Origin: JBBDNT01 sp040877445
Lineage (GTDB): Bacteria > Planctomycetota > Planctomycetia > Planctomycetales > Planctomycetaceae
Direction: 5' to 3'
DNA length: 17,848 nucleotides
Assembly (NCBI GenBank): GCA_040877445.1
Contig: JBBDNT010000211.1
Span: 1-17,848, forward strand
The position numbers and the translations under genes were made by a program. This document shows, piece by piece, positions 15,690-17,848 of the stretch. The notes beneath the pieces are model-generated. The model made no database searches. It was given only the letters and a program-made list of their open reading frames with translations, and was not told where the DNA came from. Within the stretch, counting starts at the first letter, position 1. Each line of letters starts with the position of its first letter.

Positions 15690-16578
15690 GCGGCCTCCCC
15701 CGGCCGGCGGCGTGGGCCGTCGCGACGAGAATCGTCACCGCCGCCAACAGGACGAGTCCGCACACGAACAAGGCCGCTCGATGATCGCCGCGGGCGTAGC
15801 CCATTTCGAGAGCGATGGTCGCGGTGAGCGTTCTTACGGGATCGAACACGCCGCGCGGAATGCGCACGACGTTCCCGCAGACCATCAGCACGGCCATCGT
15901 CTCGCCGAGAGCTCGCGCCGATGCGAGAACCACCGCGGTGAACAATCCCGAACGCGCCGCCGGGACGACGACGCGAAACACCGACGCACCGCGCGTCAAC
16001 CCGAGCGCGGCAGCGGCGGTCACGCAGTCGCGCGGAACGGCGGCGAACGCCGCATCGGCGAGTAGCGCCACGGTCGGCAGAATCATCAGCGCGAGAACCA
16101 CGATGCCCGCCAGCAAGCTCGCTCCGGGAGGTCGAACCGCCGCGATCAACGGCACGAGCACCATCAATCCCCACAGGCCATACACCACCGACGGCACGCC
16201 GGCCATCAATTCCACCATCAGCGCGTACCAGCCGGCCAGTCGCCGCGGCGCGTAGAACCGCGTGAACGCCGCCGAGAGAATTCCCAATCCTCCCGCCAGC
16301 GCGATCGCCCCGGCCGACGTGAGCAGCGTGCCCACGAGAGTCGGCACGAGGCCGAACGAGCCGGCGGAAGCATCGGCGGTGGGATGCCACGATTCATCGG
16401 TGAAGAACCGCACCGGCCCAACGCGCGCGAGCGCGGGGGCCGACTCGCCGATCAGGAATGCGACGATCAGCACGACGACGAGCGCCGAAACGCAGGCCAG
16501 CGCCCGCGACGTCCCGATCAGCATCCGGTCGCGAGTGGCGCTACGGAGTCGGAACAAACGACAGTTCCTCCACCACAT
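15676..16578 (-). CDS. pstC: Phosphate ABC transporter permease PstC
   Basis: Inner-membrane permease partner of PstA. 300 residues from ATG 16578. Seen: first TM (~24-46), GVPSVVYGLWGLMVLVPLI (family motif), EAA loop VPRDCVTAAAALGLTRGAS, and ASARALGETMAVLMVCGN, characteristic of PstC. The start is ambiguous: ATG 16578 overlaps the end of pstS by 38 bp and has GGAAG ~8 nt upstream, while ATG 16524 lies 16 bp after the pstS stop but has no visible Shine-Dalgarno. I prefer 16578. The 3' end overlaps pstA by 14 bp. Confidence 0.92.
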   Translation of the reverse strand: MWWRNCRLFRLRSATRDRMLIGTSRALACVSALVVVLIVAFLIGESAPALARVGPVRFFTDESWHPTADASAGSFGLVPTLVGTLLTSAGAIALAGGLGILSAAFTRFYAPRRLAGWYALMVELMAGVPSVVYGLWGLMVLVPLIAAVRPPGASLLAGIVVLALMILPTVALLADAAFAAVPRDCVTAAAALGLTRGASVFRVVVPAARSGLFTAVVLASARALGETMAVLMVCGNVVRIPRGVFDPVRTLTATIALEMGYARGDHRAALFVCGLVLLAAVTILVATAHAAGRGRPHGTT

Positions 16579-17389
16579 CGTGAACTTCCAGCGACTGGGC
16601 GAAGTCGATCAGTTCCTGGACCAGCCCCCGCGGCGGCGATGCGGTCACGAGATGCAGCCGTCGAGACAACGGAAACGTGCCGTCCGCCACGCGCCGCACC
16701 GATGCCTCGACCCCGTCGATCGGCAACAGTTTGATCGGCACGCCGTGCTCGCGGCCGTATTCCGCGGCGCCGATCGAGACGTAACCGATGGCGTGCCGAT
16801 TGCCGGCGATCGTCTTGATCCCTTGTTCGTTGTCGCCGATGACGATGTCCGCCCGGATCTCCCGCGGATCGATCGCGAAGTAAGCGGTGAAGACTTCCAG
16901 CGTCGAGCGTCCTTCCGCCTTGTTCACGACCGTGACGGGCGCGTCCGGCCCGCCGACGTCGCTCCAGTCGTCGATTCGCCCGGTGTAGATGCCGGCGACT
17001 TGCTCGTTCGTCAGCGACGCGACGGGGTTCTCGGCATGCAGGATGACGCACACGCCGTCGCGGGCGATGACGAACGCGTGCAGATCGGCTTCGTCCGCGG
17101 CGAGATCGCGGGAGATCATGCCGATTTCCGCCAGCCCATCGCGGACGTCGGCGACGCCGCGGGACGAGCCGCCCGTCTGCACATCGACCCGCACGCCGGG
17201 ATGCCGCCGCTCGAAGCGCTTCCCGATCTCGCTCATCAATGGGGCGACGGTGCTCGATCCGGTGAGCGTGATCCGCGTTCCGCGTCGCAACGCTTCGCCC
17301 GCGCTTCCGCCGGGAGCGCAGCCGGCCGCGGCGATCAGCGACGCGAGCGCGATCGAAAGAACGATCGAAGCGAGTCGTGGGAATGGCAT
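16541..17389 (-). CDS. pstS: Phosphate-binding lipoprotein PstS
   Basis: Extracytoplasmic receptor that hands phosphate to PstCA. 282 residues. Seen: a lipoprotein signal peptide with lipobox AAGC (Cys24 would be lipidated), phosphate-binding loops TGSSTVAP (43-50) and TGGSSRGVADVRDG (72-85), then LTNEQVAGIYTGRIDDWSDV (126-145) and the GIKTIAGNRHAIGYVSIG strand (190-207), all typical of the short PBP2-type PstS. Only 15 bp separate it from the arsR-like stop, and AAAGGG lies upstream of the ATG, so the two are cotranscribed. Arsenate is a chemical mimic of phosphate; nothing in the binding loops shows which is preferred. Confidence 0.94.
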   Translation of the reverse strand: MPFPRLASIVLSIALASLIAAAGCAPGGSAGEALRRGTRITLTGSSTVAPLMSEIGKRFERRHPGVRVDVQTGGSSRGVADVRDGLAEIGMISRDLAADEADLHAFVIARDGVCVILHAENPVASLTNEQVAGIYTGRIDDWSDVGGPDAPVTVVNKAEGRSTLEVFTAYFAIDPREIRADIVIGDNEQGIKTIAGNRHAIGYVSIGAAEYGREHGVPIKLLPIDGVEASVRRVADGTFPLSRRLHLVTASPPRGLVQELIDFAQSLEVHDVVEELSFVPTP

Positions 17390-17404
17390 GGCCTCGCGGC
17401 CCTT

Positions 17405-17698
17405 TCACTCGAAGGAGATCAGGCAGCAACCGAGATCGACCGCCTTGCCGGTCCGCCGCGAACCGACGCCCGGCGCGAGTCGATAGAGCACCGCCTTGCC
17501 GTCGCGCTGCGAGACGACCAGTCCCGCTTCCCGAAGCACCTTCAGATGGTGCGAGAGGAGACTCGCTTCGAGGGCGAGCGATTCGTTGATCTCGCCGACG
17601 TGCTTCGGCCCGTCCATCAGTTGTCGAACGACGGCGAGCCGCGTCTCGTCCGCCAGTACCTTGAGCAAGTCGGCGCAATTCACCGGCGGCGCGTTCAT
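17405..17698 (-). CDS. ArsR/SmtB-family repressor heading the pst operon
   Basis: 97-residue winged-helix repressor. Seen: ADETRLAVVRQLMDG (helix 2 region, 16-30), HTH with recognition helix ALEASLLSHHLKVLREAGLV (42-61), wing QRDGKAVLYRL (64-74), and an unusual tail ending DLGCCLISFE with vicinal Cys91-Cys92; Cys8 lies near the N-terminus. The classical alpha3 CVC box is absent; instead helix alpha3 carries SHH. Vicinal cysteines near the C-terminus are used for arsenite sensing in the ArsR of Acidithiobacillus ferrooxidans, so a similar site is possible here. It is the first gene of the operon and probably autoregulates it through the palindrome overlapping its promoter. The Shine-Dalgarno (GGAAAG) is weak. 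Confidence 0.88.
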   Translation of the reverse strand: MNAPPVNCADLLKVLADETRLAVVRQLMDGPKHVGEINESLALEASLLSHHLKVLREAGLVVSQRDGKAVLYRLAPGVGSRRTGKAVDLGCCLISFE

Positions 17699-17743
17699 CG
17701 TGCTGAGTCTTTCCGAAAGTCCTTCCGGGCGTTGCTTGAACGC

Positions 17744-17772
17744 ATTTTGAATTCAATGCCGGTTCACGTCAA
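17744..17772 (-). promoter_or_regulatory. Candidate promoter of the arsR-pstSCAB operon
   Basis: On the minus strand TTGACG (17772-17767, 5 of 6) and CAAAAT (17749-17744, 4 of 6) are 17 bp apart. Transcription would start near 17737, about 40 nt before the arsR ATG. The spacer and -10 overlap the TTGAATTCAA palindrome. I could not find a convincing pair of PHO-box repeats here. Confidence 0.5.
17747..17756. promoter_or_regulatory. Candidate ArsR operator palindrome
   Basis: TTGAATTCAA is a perfect 10-bp palindrome that overlaps the spacer and -10 box of the candidate promoter. An extra TTGAA half-site starts at 17736, 11 bp (one helix turn) away. ArsR-type repressors bind AT-rich dyads over their own promoters, so the position is right; the binding itself is inferred. 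Confidence 0.45.
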
Positions 17773-17793
17773 CCGTCGGGGATCGACCCGTCC

Positions 17794-17848
17794 GGGTGTG
17801 GCAAGAGTTTTTGGCGACGCCAACACTCTTCGGCGATGGGTGGCGGGG
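17794..17848. repeat. Left end of the ~140-bp palindromic repeat, second copy (cut by window end)
   Basis: Identical to 1931-1985 at 54 of 55 positions (A to G at 17804). It begins with GGGTGTGGCAA and is truncated at the window edge just as the GC-rich palindrome arm begins. It lies ~20 bp upstream of the candidate arsR promoter, in the same orientation as the first copy. Confidence 0.85.

Noticed and set aside
17699..17793. A PhoB box upstream of the pst operon
   Set aside because: No pair of CTGTCAT-like direct repeats with 4-bp spacing could be found; the palindrome fits an ArsR-type operator better.

Overview
The window is high-GC bacterial DNA that looks like a Planctomycetota chromosome (inferred, roughly Pirellulales-like). 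Pointers are a ThiD2-ThiE fusion, a stand-alone CoaB, a DUF2330 surface protein, a receiver-less sigma-54 activator, an XRE antitoxin of a type I associate with planctomycetes, and intergenic spaces filled with short palindromic 'words'. Genes lie on both strands in short units, and several intergenic gaps hold repeats. I see no rRNA, tRNA, CRISPR array, transposase or phage gene.

Layout. 1-5.6 kb is mainly metabolism and envelope: thiamine phosphate synthase (+, 5' end outside the window), then on the minus strand cysteine synthase (cysK), phosphopantothenate-cysteine ligase (coaB), a membrane-anchored thioredoxin-like protein, a small protein translationally coupled to a retropepsin-like aspartic protease, and an exported DUF2330 protein. 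5.7-7.6 kb holds two decayed loci. One is a toxin gene that lost its middle but kept a near-consensus promoter and an intact XRE antitoxin. The other is an exported kelch-type protein interrupted by one in-frame TGA exactly where a kelch Trp is expected. 7.76-8.8 kb encodes a sigma-54 activator with a Fis-type HTH.

9.0-17.7 kb is dominated by phosphate. It has a PhoR-like sensor kinase (-), a 1.49 kb non-coding tract of degenerate repeats including a MITE-like element with 22-bp perfect terminal inverted repeats, and a predicted KAP-like membrane P-loop ATPase (+). These are followed by an operon on the minus strand, transcribed arsR-like, pstS, pstC, pstA, pstB. PhoB and PhoU are not in the window. 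The operon is headed by an ArsR/SmtB regulator with a C-terminal Cys-Cys pair, with a plausible promoter and overlapping palindrome upstream. This suggests the phosphate importer may answer to a thiophilic metal(loid) such as arsenite, besides or instead of PhoR.

The repeats form at least three classes: (1) a ~140-bp palindromic element at 1931-2070 that starts again at 17794 and runs off the window; (2) ~140-155-bp composite elements at 8811, 11952 and 13811 that open with a GGGCGGGT motif and close with a palindromic word plus CCTACG; (3) a 108-bp element at 2853-2960 with 26-bp perfect inverted arms, each itself a hairpin. The most notable observations are the TGA-interrupted kelch gene, the collapsed toxin gene with an orphan antitoxin, the ArsR-Pst coupling, the KAP-like ATPase placed between phosphate genes, and the modular repeat grammar.
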